A stretch of DNA of 64,000 nucleotides from Calliopum simillimum (lineage: Eukaryota > Arthropoda > Insecta > Diptera > Lauxaniidae), in contig OX638372.1 of the NCBI GenBank assembly GCA_951812925.1, positions 86,759,058 to 86,823,057 on the forward strand, written 5' to 3'. The notes under the pieces were generated by a model. The model was not told where the DNA came from. It was given only the letters and a program-made list of their open reading frames with translations, and ran no database searches. Position 1 is the stretch's first letter, and the number at the start of each line of letters is the position of its first letter. A program made the position numbers and the translations under genes. Below are positions 45,548 to 58,312 of this stretch, one piece after another.

Positions 45548-45703
45548 CAAGAATCCATTGAACAGTTTCTATGTGACTGGGCAGCTCTAGCTAGAGCTAG
45601 GCTTAATTCGCTAAGTAAACCTTTCTTCAATACACTCAGTGAAATTGCTGCCACTGAAATCGCCTCACTGCTCAATTATCTTAATAGGACTAACTGGATA
45701 TAT
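45548..45703 (+). pseudogene. Jockey/R1-type LINE C-terminal relic
   Basis: An open frame of about 50 codons reads SIEQFLCDWAALARARLNSL and later IASLLNYLNRTNW. The 'H(E/Q)FLC.C.AL...R' then 'LL.F(L/I).R(T/S).W' pattern follows the RNase H domain at the C-terminus of Jockey/R1-like retrotransposons in flies. The usual second cysteine is replaced by tryptophan. It ends exactly where a MITE end (45705) begins, so the insertion may have cut it. Confidence 0.65.
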
Positions 45704-45704
45704 A

Positions 45705-45785
45705 CAGTGTGGTTGGGATTCGGTAGAACAATGGAAAATGTAAGATTCTTGGGACTATTCTGAACAATTTTTTCTAGTTCTATTT
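45705..45785 (+). mobile_element. Solo left end of the 2288-type MITE
   Basis: After TA at 45703-45704, CAGTGTGGTTGGGATTCGGT and GTAAGATTCTTGGGACTATT (about 45740) match the 2288-2601 element. No matching right end was found downstream. Confidence 0.6.
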
Positions 45786-47430
45786 TTCAAAACTCGCAAA
45801 ACTGACGGAGATATAGCCATCGGAAGATCGGGATATAGTTTTATGAAAACCGGTATTAGTTTGGAACCCCTTGATGGATTTTAATAATATTTGTGTCATA
45901 TGAAAGGTATTTTGATTGGCTACAAAACCGTTCCAAAAAAATTTAAAATCCGATTCATGATTTTCCAGATATGGTGGATTTTTGGTGTCATTGTAATGTT
46001 TTGGTAAATTGCATGAAAATTTCTTTATTTTACTTTTTTGTTTTACTATAAAAAAATATGCTAATGAAGGAAATCATGTACAAATTACATATCAAATGAA
46101 AGGAAATAAATTGGTCTTTCATAATTTGTTACTAAAACTATTCATACAGTTTTTGGAAAAATAGTGCTTTAAAAAAGAAACTGATCAAAATTTTTGAAAA
46201 TATCTCAAAAACCATGTCTCGGATTCGAGGTAAAATCTGATGAAAAATTAGTTAAAAAAAATGATGATGTGAGGTCCTGAGGATATTAAGCTCTAATTTT
46301 CTGACATAATTGAAAACCTTTATCGACTCCAATCAATAAGAAAACGTAGATCTGGCAGTAAAAATTCAAATGGGACATATACTTATGTCCTTTTGGTACT
46401 GAATTGGTTAAAGTATATAATTGTATCAGGCAGTAACCAAAGCTTGGGCCATTTGCTAATTTTTTATTTTTTGAGGCAAACTGACACTAATTTTCTCAGT
46501 ATTATTACAAAGAGCCACCGATATTAGTTATCTAAAGTTCTTATATTGCAAGTAAATCAAACTTCAAAAAGTTGTACTTGTACTGTACGGGTACAAAGTA
46601 CACTCAACTGAATTTTCTTACTAACGCATTTGTCAGTTATAAAGGAAAAATGAGGCAAAAAGATATAAAAGTTTCATAGGAAATTTTAAGCATACAAATA
46701 CGAGTATCTGTATGCATTCAGTATAAACCGTAATTGTAGCTGAAAACCTACAACATAACAATTTGTAGTTAAAACAGTAATTTTTTATTGTTGTTTTCTT
46801 ATAAATACGACTACGAGTATCTTTACATATTACGGATAAAACAATGTCGTCTCATGGAAAGAAATGTCCGATTTTTATCGTTGGAAAAATTCAGTCTAAA
46901 GTTACAGGTATTTTCGCTTTGTCTATGTTTATCTACGCTCGGCTTAAGCTGTTTGTTCTTGCGGTTTATTTATTTTATATTTGAACTTGTGAAAAAGTGT
47001 GGATTTACATAGAAATGTACAAGTTGCAAGTCTTTTTTTTTATTGTCTGGTAAGATCACAAGTGATGATGTAATAACTAAGATAGCAATTTATTTGTTAA
47101 GTACTTACTTAGGTACATTTATCTGTGATAAATATGTAATTCTATTAAAAGCGGCATTTTTAGTGTCTCTCTCAGGTCTGAAACATTCCGTTAACATCCG
47201 TTAAAAATAAAAAATTTAGGGAAAAATTTTCGAGATTTGGCCGATTGTTGGAAGAATTATTTAAATTTCAAAAGAAAATTAATGTAATTCTTGGCACCAA
47301 ATCGGAATAAAAGCAATCTCTAAGAGCTCCGCATTTCGATAATTAACACCAAATCGGATTTATGTTTCGGTAAATCAAATAGGAACCATAAGCAAATTTT
47401 ATTTGTTGAAATACAAATACGATTTCATCT
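45786..47430. other. Non-coding, nothing recognised
   Basis: AT-rich text with 'atatctcaaaaacc'-like words; no supported gene. Confidence 0.4.
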
Positions 47431-48389
47431 CACAGCCCTTCAAAAGCAAAACCATAGCTTTTGCAGATGATATGGCTTGCACATTCACAAATGAATCTCT
47501 TTTTAGTCTAACCTGTGAAATAAGTCATGACCTAGGTCTGCTGAGACACTGGTTTACGTCACACAAACTAGTTTTGAGTGACAAAACTAAAATAATGTAC
47601 TTTAGTTTAACTGGCAATAACTTGAGCCTCATGAATTTTACGTATCATTGTACTGGGTGTAAAAAACACTTAATTGGTAATGGTCTTTGTAATACTGCTC
47701 GTCACACTAAAACATATAATGACTCTATGGTCTGCCCTTCGCAATGTTTAACAATTGAGTGCGTTCAATCATTTAAATACCTTGGTATATTGATTGACTC
47801 GAAAATGAATTGGTTTGATCATACAAATGCTCTTAAAAAGTACCTAATGGGGGCTACTAGGCAATTATACATTCTAAAATCTTTTTGCTCCCAGAAATTG
47901 ATGTCATGCATATATCATGGTATTTTTCAGTCTAAATTGCAATATGGCATAGTTTGCTGGGGAGGTACTCATACGAACAAAATTAATCCGTTACTTATTG
48001 CTCAAAAACACGCAATTCGTATAATTTGTAATAAAAATCGGTGGTACAGCAGTTTTCCACTCTTCAAAAACTTAAATGTCTTACCTGTTAAGCATTTATA
48101 TTTCTATAGAGTGTTGAAGGTTTTCTTTAATAGATCTGGATATTTACTAAACCGCATTTACTCGAACTATAATTTAAGGATTAATAACCAAAACTTAGTC
48201 ATAGTTCCACCACATAATTTGCATCACTTTTTCTATTTTTATTCATGTGCTGCCCCTAGACTTTTTAACAGCTTACCTTATGAAATTAGGTGTATTCGTA
48301 ATATCAATAGTTTCCTGAAAGAAGTGAAATCTTGGCTCTTAAATTTAGATTTTAATAGTATTAACTCTCTTATATCTGTTCAATTTTAA
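47430..48389 (+). pseudogene. Non-LTR reverse transcriptase, C-terminal 320 residues
   Basis: The frame is uninterrupted for about 320 codons. It opens at KTIAFADDMACTF, the FADD form of the catalytic Y/FxDD box (47450-47480). It continues with KYLGILIDSKMNWFDH (thumb region), QYGIVCWGGTHTNKI, and QKHAIRIICNKNR, and ends FLKEVKSWLLN. There is no ATG at the start (the first sense codon upstream is TTG), and fingers, endonuclease and ORF1 are all missing, so it cannot be autonomous. The absence of stops over nearly 1 kb points to a recent insertion. The CR1-like assignment is by motif recall; the Jockey branch is the alternative. Confidence 0.82.
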
Positions 48390-48666
48390 ACATCTTCATA
48401 TTTAAACATTTTATCTGCAGCATGGCATTAACTTTTTATTTTTTTTTTTTTGATCCGTATTAAATTTGATAATAACACCAAGACCCCACTGTATACTTAA
48501 TATAAGATAGGATTACTACTTTCGCCACTTGTTCACTGTGAACAACAGATTGTAGTTTTATTAATCAATTATGTTAATTTATATTTGATAAATATTTAGT
48601 TTTATTATACTTATAATGATGTATTGATTAATAAATAAAGAATTGAATTGAAATTGAATTGAATTA
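47430..48666 (+). mobile_element. 5'-truncated CR1/Jockey-type LINE with tandem tail
   Basis: The copy starts inside the reverse transcriptase palm domain (about 47430) and runs through the stop at 48387-48389, a 3' UTR of about 250 bp and a terminal GAATTGAATT-type tail (48641-48666). 5' truncation plus a short-repeat tail is the normal signature of target-primed insertion in the CR1/L2/Jockey group. No flanking duplication was identified. Confidence 0.8.
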
Positions 48667-49392
48667 TTTGCCGCAATGCAGAACTCTTGAAGATTGCTTC
48701 AATTCCGATTCCGAAGTGAATCGGATTTCAGAACATGCCTGAATGCAACGTTTTTCGAGTTTTTTAACCCTACCAATTTTTATTTACTTACTTTGTATTC
48801 ATTTATTACTTTCGAATTTTTTCCTAATTTTTTGATTATTTCAAAAAAAGAACATGGTTTCATAACTTGAACATTTTAAGCTTTGACTAACCCCACAAAG
48901 TTGCTGAGTTTCCTTAAAAAAAAAAAAATTCTGTTAATTTATTATGACATTTGATTGATTCGTCAATAACCCTCATTAATTTTCAGTTATCGTATGCATA
49001 ATTCTTTGATTCTTTCGTAAGCTTCATATTTATGTCAATATTTGCATTAATTCTTGGTAGTGATTTCTGCAAGTCAATCAATTAAATTTTTTTTTCCTTT
49101 GCTGTGGTAAAAATTGCTTATTCCCTTATGGTATCACCCCACCACATTGATATGCAGACATAAGCACAATTGGTATCTAATTTTACTATGTCAGTGATTT
49201 TGTGTCATAGTTAGCACACAATGAAAGTGGCTGAAATGACGTTATTGCTACTGTTGACCAATTAATGATGAGATTATTATTATTTGCAAACAAAGCGGAA
49301 GTGTAGCATAAAGAGTGACTTAAACCTTTTTTTGTTACTTCTGTCGAACAGCAAATGATTTCTCCTTTGAAGTGATGAGCATTCATAATTGC
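48667..49392. other. Non-coding between LINE and AAACT array
   Basis: Contains one orphan 'TCGGATTTCAGAACATGCCTG' repeat end (48722). No supported gene. Confidence 0.45.
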
Positions 49393-51889
49393 AACTAAAT
49401 AAACTAAGCTAAACTAAACTGAACTAAATTAAACTAAACTAAACTAAACTAAACTAAACTTAATTGAATTAAACTAAACTTGACTAAACTAAACTAAACC
49501 AAACTAAACTAAACTAAGCTAAACTAAATTAAACTAAACTTAACTAAACTAAACTAAACTAAACAAAATTAAACTAAACTAAACTAAACTAAACTAAACT
49601 AAACTAAATTCAATTAAACTAAACTTCACTAAACTAAACTAAACTAAGCTAAGCTAAACTAAATTAAACTAAACTAAACTAAATTCAATTAAACTAAACT
49701 TAACTAAACTAAACTAAGCTAAGCTAAACTAAATTAAACTAAACTAAACTAAACTAAATTAAACTAAACTAAACTAAACTAAATTCAATTACACTAAACT
49801 TAACTAAACTGAACTGAACTAAACTAAACTAAACTAAACTAAACTAAACTAAACTAAACTAAACTAAACTAAACTAAACTAAACTTAACTAAACTAAACT
49901 AAACTAAACTAAACTAAACTAAACTAAACTAAACTAAACTAAACTAAACTAAACTAAACTAAACTAAACTAAACTAAACTAAACTAAACTAAACTAAACT
50001 AAACTAAACTAAACTAAACTAAACTAAACTAAACTAAACTAAACTAAACTAAACTAAACTAAACTAAACTAAACTAAACTAAACTAAACTAAACTAAACT
50101 AAACTAAACTAAACTAAACTAAACTAAACTAAACTAAACTAAACTAAACTAAACTAAACTAAACTAAACTAAACTAAACTAAACTAAACTAAACTAAACT
50201 AAACTAAACTAAACTAAACTAAACTAAACTAAACTAAACTAAACTAAACTAAACTAAACTAAGCTAAACTAAACTAAACTAAACTAAACTAAACTAAACT
50301 AAGCTAAGCTAAGCTAAGCTAAGCTAAGCTAAACTAAACTAAACTAAACTAAACTTAACTAAACTAAACTAAACTAAACTAAGCTAAGCTAAACTAAACT
50401 AAACTAAACTAAACTAAACTAAACTAAACTAAATTAAACCAAACTAAATTGAATTAAACTAAACTAAACTTAACTATACTAAACTAAACTAAAAAAAATA
50501 AACTAAACTAAACTAAACTAAACTTAACTAAACTAAACTAAACTAATCTAAACTAAACTAAACTAAACTAAACTAAACTAAACTAAATTAAACTAAACTA
50601 AACTAAATTAAATTAAACCAAACCAAACTAAACTAAACTAAATTAAACCAAACTACATTGAATTAAACTAAACTTAACTATACTAAACTAAAAAAAATAA
50701 ACTAAACTAAACTAAACTAAACTTAACTAAACTAAACTAAACTAAACTAAGCTAAACTAAACTAAACTAAACTAAACTAAACTAAACTAAACTAAACTAA
50801 ACTAAACTTAACTATACTAAACTAAAAAAAATAAACTAAACTAAACTAAACTTAACTAAACTAAACTAAACCAAGCTAAACTAAACTAAACTAAACTAAA
50901 CTAAAAAAAATAAACCAAACTAAACTAAACTAAACTAAACTTAACTAAACTAAACTAAACTAAACTAAACTAAACTAAACTAAACTAAACTAAACTCAAC
51001 TAAACTAAACTAAACTAAACTAAACTAAATTAAACCAAACTAAATTGAATTAAACTAAACTAAACTTAACTATACTAAACTAAACTAAAAAAAATAAACT
51101 AAACTAAACTAAACTTAACTAAACTAAACTAAACTAAACTAAACTAAACTAAACTAAACTAAACTAATCTAAACTAAACTAAACTAAACTAAACTAAACT
51201 AAACTAAATTAAACCAAACTAAATTGAATTAAACTAAACTAAACTTAACTATACTAAACTAAACTAAAAAAAATAAACTAAACTAAACTAAACTTAACTA
51301 AACTAAACTAAACTAAACTAATCTAAACTAAACTAAACTAAACTAAACTAAACTAAATTAAACTAAACTAAACTAAATTAAATTAAACCAAACCAAACTA
51401 AACTAAACTAAATTAAACCAAACTACATTGAATTAAACTAAACTTAACTATACTAAACTAAAAAAAATAAACTAAACTAAACTAAACTTAACTAAACTAA
51501 ACTAAACTAAACTAAACTAAACTAAACTAAACTAAACTAAACTAAAAAAAATAAACCAAACTAAACTAAACTAAACTTAACTAAACTAAACTAAACTAAA
51601 CTAAACTAAACTAAACTAAACTAAACTAAACTAAACTAAACTAAACTAAACTAAACTAAACTAAACTAAACTAAACTAAACTAAACTAAACTAAACTAAA
51701 CTAAACTAAACTAAACTAAACTAAACTAAACTAAACTAAACTAAACTAAACTAAACTAAACTAAACTAAACTAAACTAAACTAAACTAAACTAAACTAAA
51801 CTAAACTAAACTAAACTAAACTAAACTAAACTAAACTAAACTAAACTAAACTAAACTAAGCTAAGCTAAACTAAACTAAACTAAACTAA

Positions 51890-51920
<31 letters not shown>

Positions 51921-51969
51921 CTAAACTAAACTAAACTAAGCTAAACTAAACTAAACTAAACTAAACTAA

Positions 51970-52000
<31 letters not shown>

Positions 52001-52078
52001 CTAAACTAAGCTAAACTAAACTAAAAATTAAACTAAGCCAAGCTAAGCTAAGCTAAACTTAACTTAACTTCAACTAAA
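49393..52078 (+). repeat. (AAACT)n array, 2.7 kb, with higher-order structure
   Basis: About 535 units of AAACT (reverse strand TTTAG/AGTTT). The edges carry variants (AAGCT, AAATT, AACTT, AAACC). Two perfect cores (about 75 units at 49886-50260; about 55 units at 51580-51857) flank a variant-rich middle (50430-51575). In the middle, AAAAAAATAAAC interrupters recur eight times, with TTAACTATACT and AAATTGAATT (or CATTGAATT) blocks. A 190-bp stretch ending at 50700 recurs exactly 770 bp (154 units) later. Guanine is nearly absent from the plus strand. Confidence 0.95.
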
Positions 52079-55000
52079 TATCAGAAGTCTACAAACTTTC
52101 TATAAATTCTCATTTTAAGCCTATTCCTTAGCCATCACGGAAACCTTTTTAAGCATGTAGACTTTTAGAAATAACACAGTCCTGCATGGGTTTTCCTCTC
52201 TAAGTTTTAAAAAGCGATTTCTATAGATAGTGAAAAAATTCCAGCACGTCACAATTTTCAGTGATTTAAGTTTTACTTAAGTGCCTTTTTTGTATATACA
52301 AGACTACCACGCCTATACTACTGAACGTATCAAAACCATATTTGCACCAGATGTTTTTTTGATGGTCCAACACATTTATAAGAAATATGGGATCGATTGG
52401 ACAAGGGGGTGTTGTACCCCTCATACAACAAAGATCTCTAAATAATTGAAAATTTTATTTGAGTCGCTTGTACACCCGCGCCAATAGGTATATTCAAACC
52501 ATATTAACACCATATATCCGCCTGATATTCCGACAGATTTGCCTTGATAATGGGGGTAATTGAATGAAAGTAGGGTGCGCTCGGTACATAAAGAAAACAT
52601 ACCAAAACCAAAAAAAATAAAACTCATTTCTACTTACTTTACCTGCATTATGAAACTTGATATCTGGATGAATATTATGGATAGCAACTATCTAGATTGT
52701 ACGAAAAGCACCAAAAAAATATATGGTGCAAGAATGTTTTAAATTTGTTGAGTATTTTAGGCGTGATATTGAAGAGTACGTAAGCACAAACGCTTGAGTT
52801 AATATGTTTTCAAATGCTGCAAAGAGGAACAAGGGTATCCCTCTTAAAATTACGAAACCGGTTTTTAATTTATTTTTTGATGTTGAGCCTAAATCTATTT
52901 ACAGAATTGCTCTATCACGTCCGAATTTTGAGAAAATTTAAAAAAACAGTGAAAAACACACGATTTTTCATTATTTTTGAGGTTATGAAAACTGGAATAT
53001 CTCAAAATTCTGACGTGATGGAAAGAAACCAAGTTCATATTTGTGATTAGGAGGTCCCAAACCACCATAATTGGCTTCAATATTTAAGAGAGGAAAAAAA
53101 AGTGTCGAATTCGCAGGCCTGTGTAATTATTGCTTTAAAAACTTAAGTTGTTTGCTAAAGAATAAAGCTTTTCTTTCGGTGGGCTATCTTAAATTCTGGA
53201 GCTATGAAGTGTGCGGATGAGAAAGAACTTCCCGTGCACATACATCTGTACTTACATATGTATATCGAATTTTATTTTACAACCAAATAAACATTAATTT
53301 TCCTTGTCTACAAATTTTACGTTAATTTACAAATTTTTGTAAAACACTTTGACTTTTCAAGGTGACATCACTTTCGATATCTGCTCTTCACTTCGTCCCT
53401 TACTGTCATCTACCTGTCAGCGGCACCTGTGCCTCGGTCTCTTTGTACTTAAGTGACATTTTTTATTGTTTCTGTTGTCATCATCATTTCACGGTTGAGT
53501 AGCCGAACATAATTAATTGAACTTTTTTATCGTTGAATTGCGCATAAATTTTAAATTTCGATTAAAGTCTAGACAAAATGGTTTCGGGGGTTTTTGATTC
53601 GAATTATAAAATTTTAAACAAATGTTTAGAGAAAAACTCAAAATAATGGTGGATGAAAAGTAATGAAATTTTTTTTGTTTTACCACCGATGATAGTATTA
53701 CTTGCAAATAGAAATAACTTAAATTTTGAGGTTTTACCACAATGGTTTTCAAATTATTGGTTTGAACTTGGTCTAAAATACCTTTTCCCAAAGTGAAAAA
53801 ATCGTTGTGGTTGGAAAATAGGCACTGAAAACAAGAAATAAATTAATTTACTTGGCCTTACTTATAAAATAGAAATATTAAAGCTATTGTGGAAAGATTT
53901 CAATAACCTTTCAAAAGAATTAAAACAAGTTATTTAAAAATTGTGTCAGTAAAAAAGAGCGAATTGTGTTGTAATTTGGTTAACAACAAAGTAACTGCCA
54001 GAGAAAGAATAACTTGGTTTAAACGCTGATTTTTGCGTTTTGGTTTTTTCTGATATCGGTTTGGTTATGAAAAAGCTTTTTTGTTGACACGCGTATAAAA
54101 TAAGTCATAACACAAAAAAAAAACCAAACAAAAAATTAAAATAAATTAAAATTATTCAAAAATATAAGTAAAAAATGACAAAACAAACTGTCAGAAAGGA
54201 AACTAAAACGACTCAATGGGACCGCTGAACTCTGAGGTTTTGTTTAGTTTATTTTGATTAAGTTAACCAATGTAGTGGAAATAAGGCATAAGACGAAAAT
54301 GGAGACGTATTCTTATAGACGTTAGAGTACATTGTAGTTTTCAATACTTCTCACAAACGACCTATTGCAAGAAAATTCGACGTGCCAAAGCTGTAATCTG
54401 AGAACACGTACCAATTCTTTCATCGAAGAGAAATGGTTTTCTTATGAATATGCTTTTGTAGCAACTAAAATATGAACCTACAACAAGAGTACAAAAGAAT
54501 GACGAAGTAAGGCCATGGTGAAAAAGATCGAAAGAAATGCATAATGATCTTGCATTTGAAGTAGAAAATGTGCCTTCTGGCAACTTTAAGGAACTACCTA
54601 AGTATATTTTTATAAAAATTTTGAGACCCGATATTTTCTCAAGCCTGCAGTAAACATACGTACGAATAATGTGATCACAATTTTTCTTTTTTAAATAGAA
54701 AATAATTGCTTGTATTACTATATAAACCATGTTAATTAGTTTTAACGTCATACCAAAGTTGTATTTAAAAAATTATCTATTTAATTAAAAAGTTATTAAG
54801 TCATTGCAATGACGGCAAATACATAAAAATCCCACAATTATCTAATAACAAAAGTAATAACAATAACATAAGTATTCGCAAATGTGTGAATAATGTTTTG
54901 ATTAAATCGGACATAAAGCTAAACATAATGAATTAAATATAGACATGGCTAGCATTATCTTAACAAAAGAAATAAAAACAAATGTAACAAGTTGATTCAT

Positions 55001-56418
55001 AACGTAAACAAAACGAAACGCTATGATAATGACATTTGAAATGGTGTATAATTTCCAGCAAAAGACTGGAAATTACTAACATTAAAAATCAATTGTTGAT
55101 TAATTTGAAAAAAAATCAACACTGTAACGTGTTATAAATTATGTTGTAGAAGTGGGCAAAATTATTTTATTTATGTACATATTCCAAACGATAAGTTTTA
55201 GATTTCATGCATGGCGCACACATAAAAGTAATGTCATAATGAAAATTGGCTGCCATTTTGTTAGAAATGCAAAACGTTTGGCTCTGTTTTCACGAGAAAT
55301 TTATTTGAAAGTGTGAAATTGATGTTAATACTTAAGTTTAAAAAATTATTTCGGTCAAATGACCACTTTAATGCACATTTGTGCTCCAACTCCAACTAAG
55401 TGGTTGGTTTATTGTGAGCTATTTCCTGATTGTCTACAACATAAATATCAAAACTCATTGATATTTCATATTTGCAAAAATAATTTTTTAGTTAAGTATT
55501 TAATTATTTATTCAGAAAAAACATTTTTTAATTTTTTTAGTTGATACTTACCAAGCAAAAATTTAATTTATATACAAATTTTGTTGCGGACATTTTTCAA
55601 GAACTATCCGTTTTGGGGAAAACAATTTTTTTCTTCTTTTGGCGAAAATTAAAAATTTTTATCTAGGAACTCTGTTTGAGGCTTGTTAACCTTTATTGAA
55701 TCAAATTTTATAGCCATTTTTCTGTATAATGTGGACGTTTAAGAAATTTTGATTGGAATTAATTCTCCAACAAATCTTTTTTTCAATAGCATAGGTCGTC
55801 AACTAAGTCTTCTTCATAAATTTCAAATAAATATTGAATAAACAAACTTGAAAATAATTTTTTTTGGAAAACTATACATAAACAACCTAAGAAAATTCAT
55901 GAGAAAATTAAGTAATTCAAACTGAAATGTGCTGTAAGTCCAACAACAGCGATTATATTTAATTGACTCACAATGCATCATGGCTAAATAATAAAATTTC
56001 CACACTGTGTACTAAAGGGCGCTGATCTGCAATTTGCCGCATTTTTTCACATAATCCAAAGATATTAATTTTGCAATGTTCACATTGGAGTTATGTTGAA
56101 TAAACAAATGAATGTACAGTTTTTTTTTGTAGAAAAAAATTATTGTCCTCATAATTACAAAAGCAACTAAGCGAACGTCTTTAAAGCCAGTAAAAATTTA
56201 ATTAATAAAGTATTTTTAAAATTAATTGTTTTGATATGTGAACATCTTTCAAGGGATTATGAACGAAAATCTATACTTAATTGTTTGAATGCGACATTTT
56301 CAACTCAACTCAATAATATTTGAGTTTTTAGAAATTATTCGACTTTTTTCAAATTTAGTAGGTATTTTAGTTATTTCCAGCATATTTCGAATGTTCCGCA
56401 TTTTTTTATGTGAGCTGT
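52079..56418. other. Non-coding; no gene supported
   Basis: Features seen: a short inverted repeat (about 52908-52942 against 52988-53022, CACGTC.GAATTTTGAGA), a copy of the TGTTAGAAAT...TCGGTCAAATGACC module at 55230-55365, and a slightly GC-richer stretch at 53380-53430. The minus-strand frame 54362-54751 (129 residues) has no start context or domain; its plus-strand complement has many stops. Confidence 0.45.
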
Positions 56419-56739
56419 CTAGGAATCTTGAAGATTAACAATTCTCTGTGACGTTAAAAAAAATACCCGTGTCTCGTGGTATTTCTTCAGCACGTCACAT
56501 GTTTTTTTAATCGATTTTTTATCCACTGTACATGAAAAAACAAAAATACCACATTCTTGTGTTAAATCGATGAATTTAACTATATGTTCCTTACATCTTT
56601 TGTGTATCATGTGTTCAGCAAACTTATGCAGGATAATACAATAATTACATAGTCCGAACTCAGATATTTTTTTCCCATCGAACAGTGTTATCGATAGACT
56701 TACTTCCATGGCATGCACAGTATTGTATTCAAATGTCAT
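56419..56739 (-). CDS. Hypothetical 106-residue ORF at the outer end of the left arm
   Basis: The minus-strand frame begins MTFEYNTVHAMEVSLSI inside the end of the left inverted arm and continues outward beyond it. The right arm has the equivalent start (ATGACATTTGAACAC, 59663) but stops after about 12 codons. The protein is cysteine- and lysine-rich (HMIHKRCKEHIVKF, KKTCDVLKKYHETRVF), with codon use that looks less random than neighbouring frames. No family is recognised. It may be a second exon or gene of the element, or part of a host or viral insertion that the arm abuts. Confidence 0.3.
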   Translation of the reverse strand: MTFEYNTVHAMEVSLSITLFDGKKISEFGLCNYCIILHKFAEHMIHKRCKEHIVKFIDLTQECGIFVFSCTVDKKSIKKTCDVLKKYHETRVFFLTSQRIVNLQDS

Positions 56740-57097
56740 TGGATGTACTTAGATTTTTTGCGAGCAACAACTTAAATTGTCTCAAAACGACCACTAATAT
56801 GCATCAACTGAGGTGGTGATCATTTGACCGATAACATTAGCAACTCAATTTTACAGCTTCAAACAAACTTTGCATGAAAACGGAGCCCAATATTTTTTCA
56901 TTTCTTTCAAAATACCAGCCAATTCACATTATGACACCGTTTTTGCCCAACTAATGGAATTCATTTCGCAATTTGGCAACTTCATATAATAAGCTGAAAA
57001 ATCATTTTCTTATGCAAAATTTAATTTTTACAATTACAAACCAACTTTTTAATATAAATATTTATTATTATTTATTGCTCAAAATAATTTACAAGTT

Positions 57098-57589
57098 TTA
57101 AAATAATTCTTCATAAGTCTTAACCCTTATATATACCTTACGTTCTACATTATTATTTTCATGCGGTTGCAATGTTTTCAATTGTTCTACATCTGCACTA
57201 CTTTTCTGCATACATTTTGGGTGCTTTGGCTCAGCAGCACTTTGTTCATTTTGTCGCGCTTCTCTCAAACGTCTCTTTACGGTACTTATCGATAGCGGCT
57301 TCGATCGATTTATACTTAGCTCTAAGTATATTGCTGACGCTGTTTTTCTTCTGTCACGCTTGCCAATTGTTCTGATCATTGCATCTTCTCTGCTGGTTGT
57401 AACTTTAGGTCTGCCCGATCGGGGCATATCATTAAGACTTCCAGTTTTACGATAACGTTCAATCGTATTGTGAACCCCAGTCTTTGACAGATGTAGTTGC
57501 GCTGCAATTTTGCGTTCACTTGTTCCATTTTTATGAAGTTCAATGATTTCAGCACGTTTTTCAATACTAATTTCTGGATATTTTGTCAT
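57098..57589 (-). CDS. Tc1-like DNA-binding protein without catalytic domain (left copy)
   Basis: The ATG at 57589 (minus) starts MTKYPEISIEKRAEIIELHK; the frame is open further upstream but that region repeats in both arms as leader and lacks an ATG in the right copy. 163 residues. Residues 1-60 form a first helix-turn-helix (GTSERKIAAQLHLSKTGVHN). MPRSGRPKVTT is the GRPR-type linker/AT hook. About 75-115 form a second helix-turn-helix (KTASAIYLELSINRSKPLSI). Tc1 transposases share this paired-like layout but continue into a DDE catalytic domain. Here a short unrelated tail ends VERKVYIRVKTYEELF. It could act as a binding-only repressor; that is inference. Confidence 0.7.
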   Translation of the reverse strand: MTKYPEISIEKRAEIIELHKNGTSERKIAAQLHLSKTGVHNTIERYRKTGSLNDMPRSGRPKVTTSREDAMIRTIGKRDRRKTASAIYLELSINRSKPLSISTVKRRLREARQNEQSAAEPKHPKCMQKSSADVEQLKTLQPHENNNVERKVYIRVKTYEELF

Positions 57590-58312
57590 CTTGCCGTGTT
57601 GATTGTTTTCAAAGTGAAACAATTGGAATGATTGCTGGTTTGGCAAAAGAGCGACTTTTATAGTTATTTCAATTATTCTCTTGTTACAGGTATATGATCT
57701 GTTTGGAACGAGGTAGTACTTTGAAAGAAAAAGGGACAGCAAGTTACAAAACCGCATGTAAAGGTTAAATCCCTATTTAACAGGTAAAGCTTAATAGAAC
57801 TGAATCCTTATCCAAACATGTTTTGTTACCTGTTACGAACTCAAATTTATGATCGGAATGTACTTAATACTGGATATGTTCTCTTGTACGGCAAGCCTCT
57901 GGAGAAACCACAACAGGTAGCTGCGATGTTCTACCTTTTTATTTGGATAATTTAACCTTCAGCCCAATTTCCTAAATGACTAGATACTCCAGTTTGATCG
58001 CTTTAACTTTGAGTTGAACTTTTTCTTCAAAAATTGCCTCAAAACGTTGTGCTGAAACAAGTGATCTTTGAAGGCAATAGTTTTAGGACAGTAAGGTTAC
58101 AGAAATCTTTCAATGTGAGCAATTTTCTGAAATTTGCCGTCCACTTATTAATTGGAATTGTAATAAGCTTTACATTTTTCTGAATTATATAAAAGATTTA
58201 ACGATAATTAACTCAAAAATTGGATATGTATTAAGTTTCTCGTCTGCTTGAACATTCATAAAATTCAATTTCGAAAATTCTAGCTGACCAAAATTAAATA
58301 TTGTGTTCCTAA

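Noticed and set aside
49393..52078. True telomere or CRISPR-like array
   Set aside because: Units are 5 bp, tandem and without spacers, so not CRISPR. The array is interstitial and flies lack telomerase-type repeats, so a functional telomere is not supported.
54362..54751. 129-residue minus-strand frame
   Set aside because: No recognisable domain, start context or neighbouring exon; composition as expected for AT-rich DNA.
57590..57757. Longer N-terminus of the left Tc1-like ORF
   Set aside because: The right copy has no ATG in the matching stretch, and the extra residues are not part of the helix-turn-helix fold.
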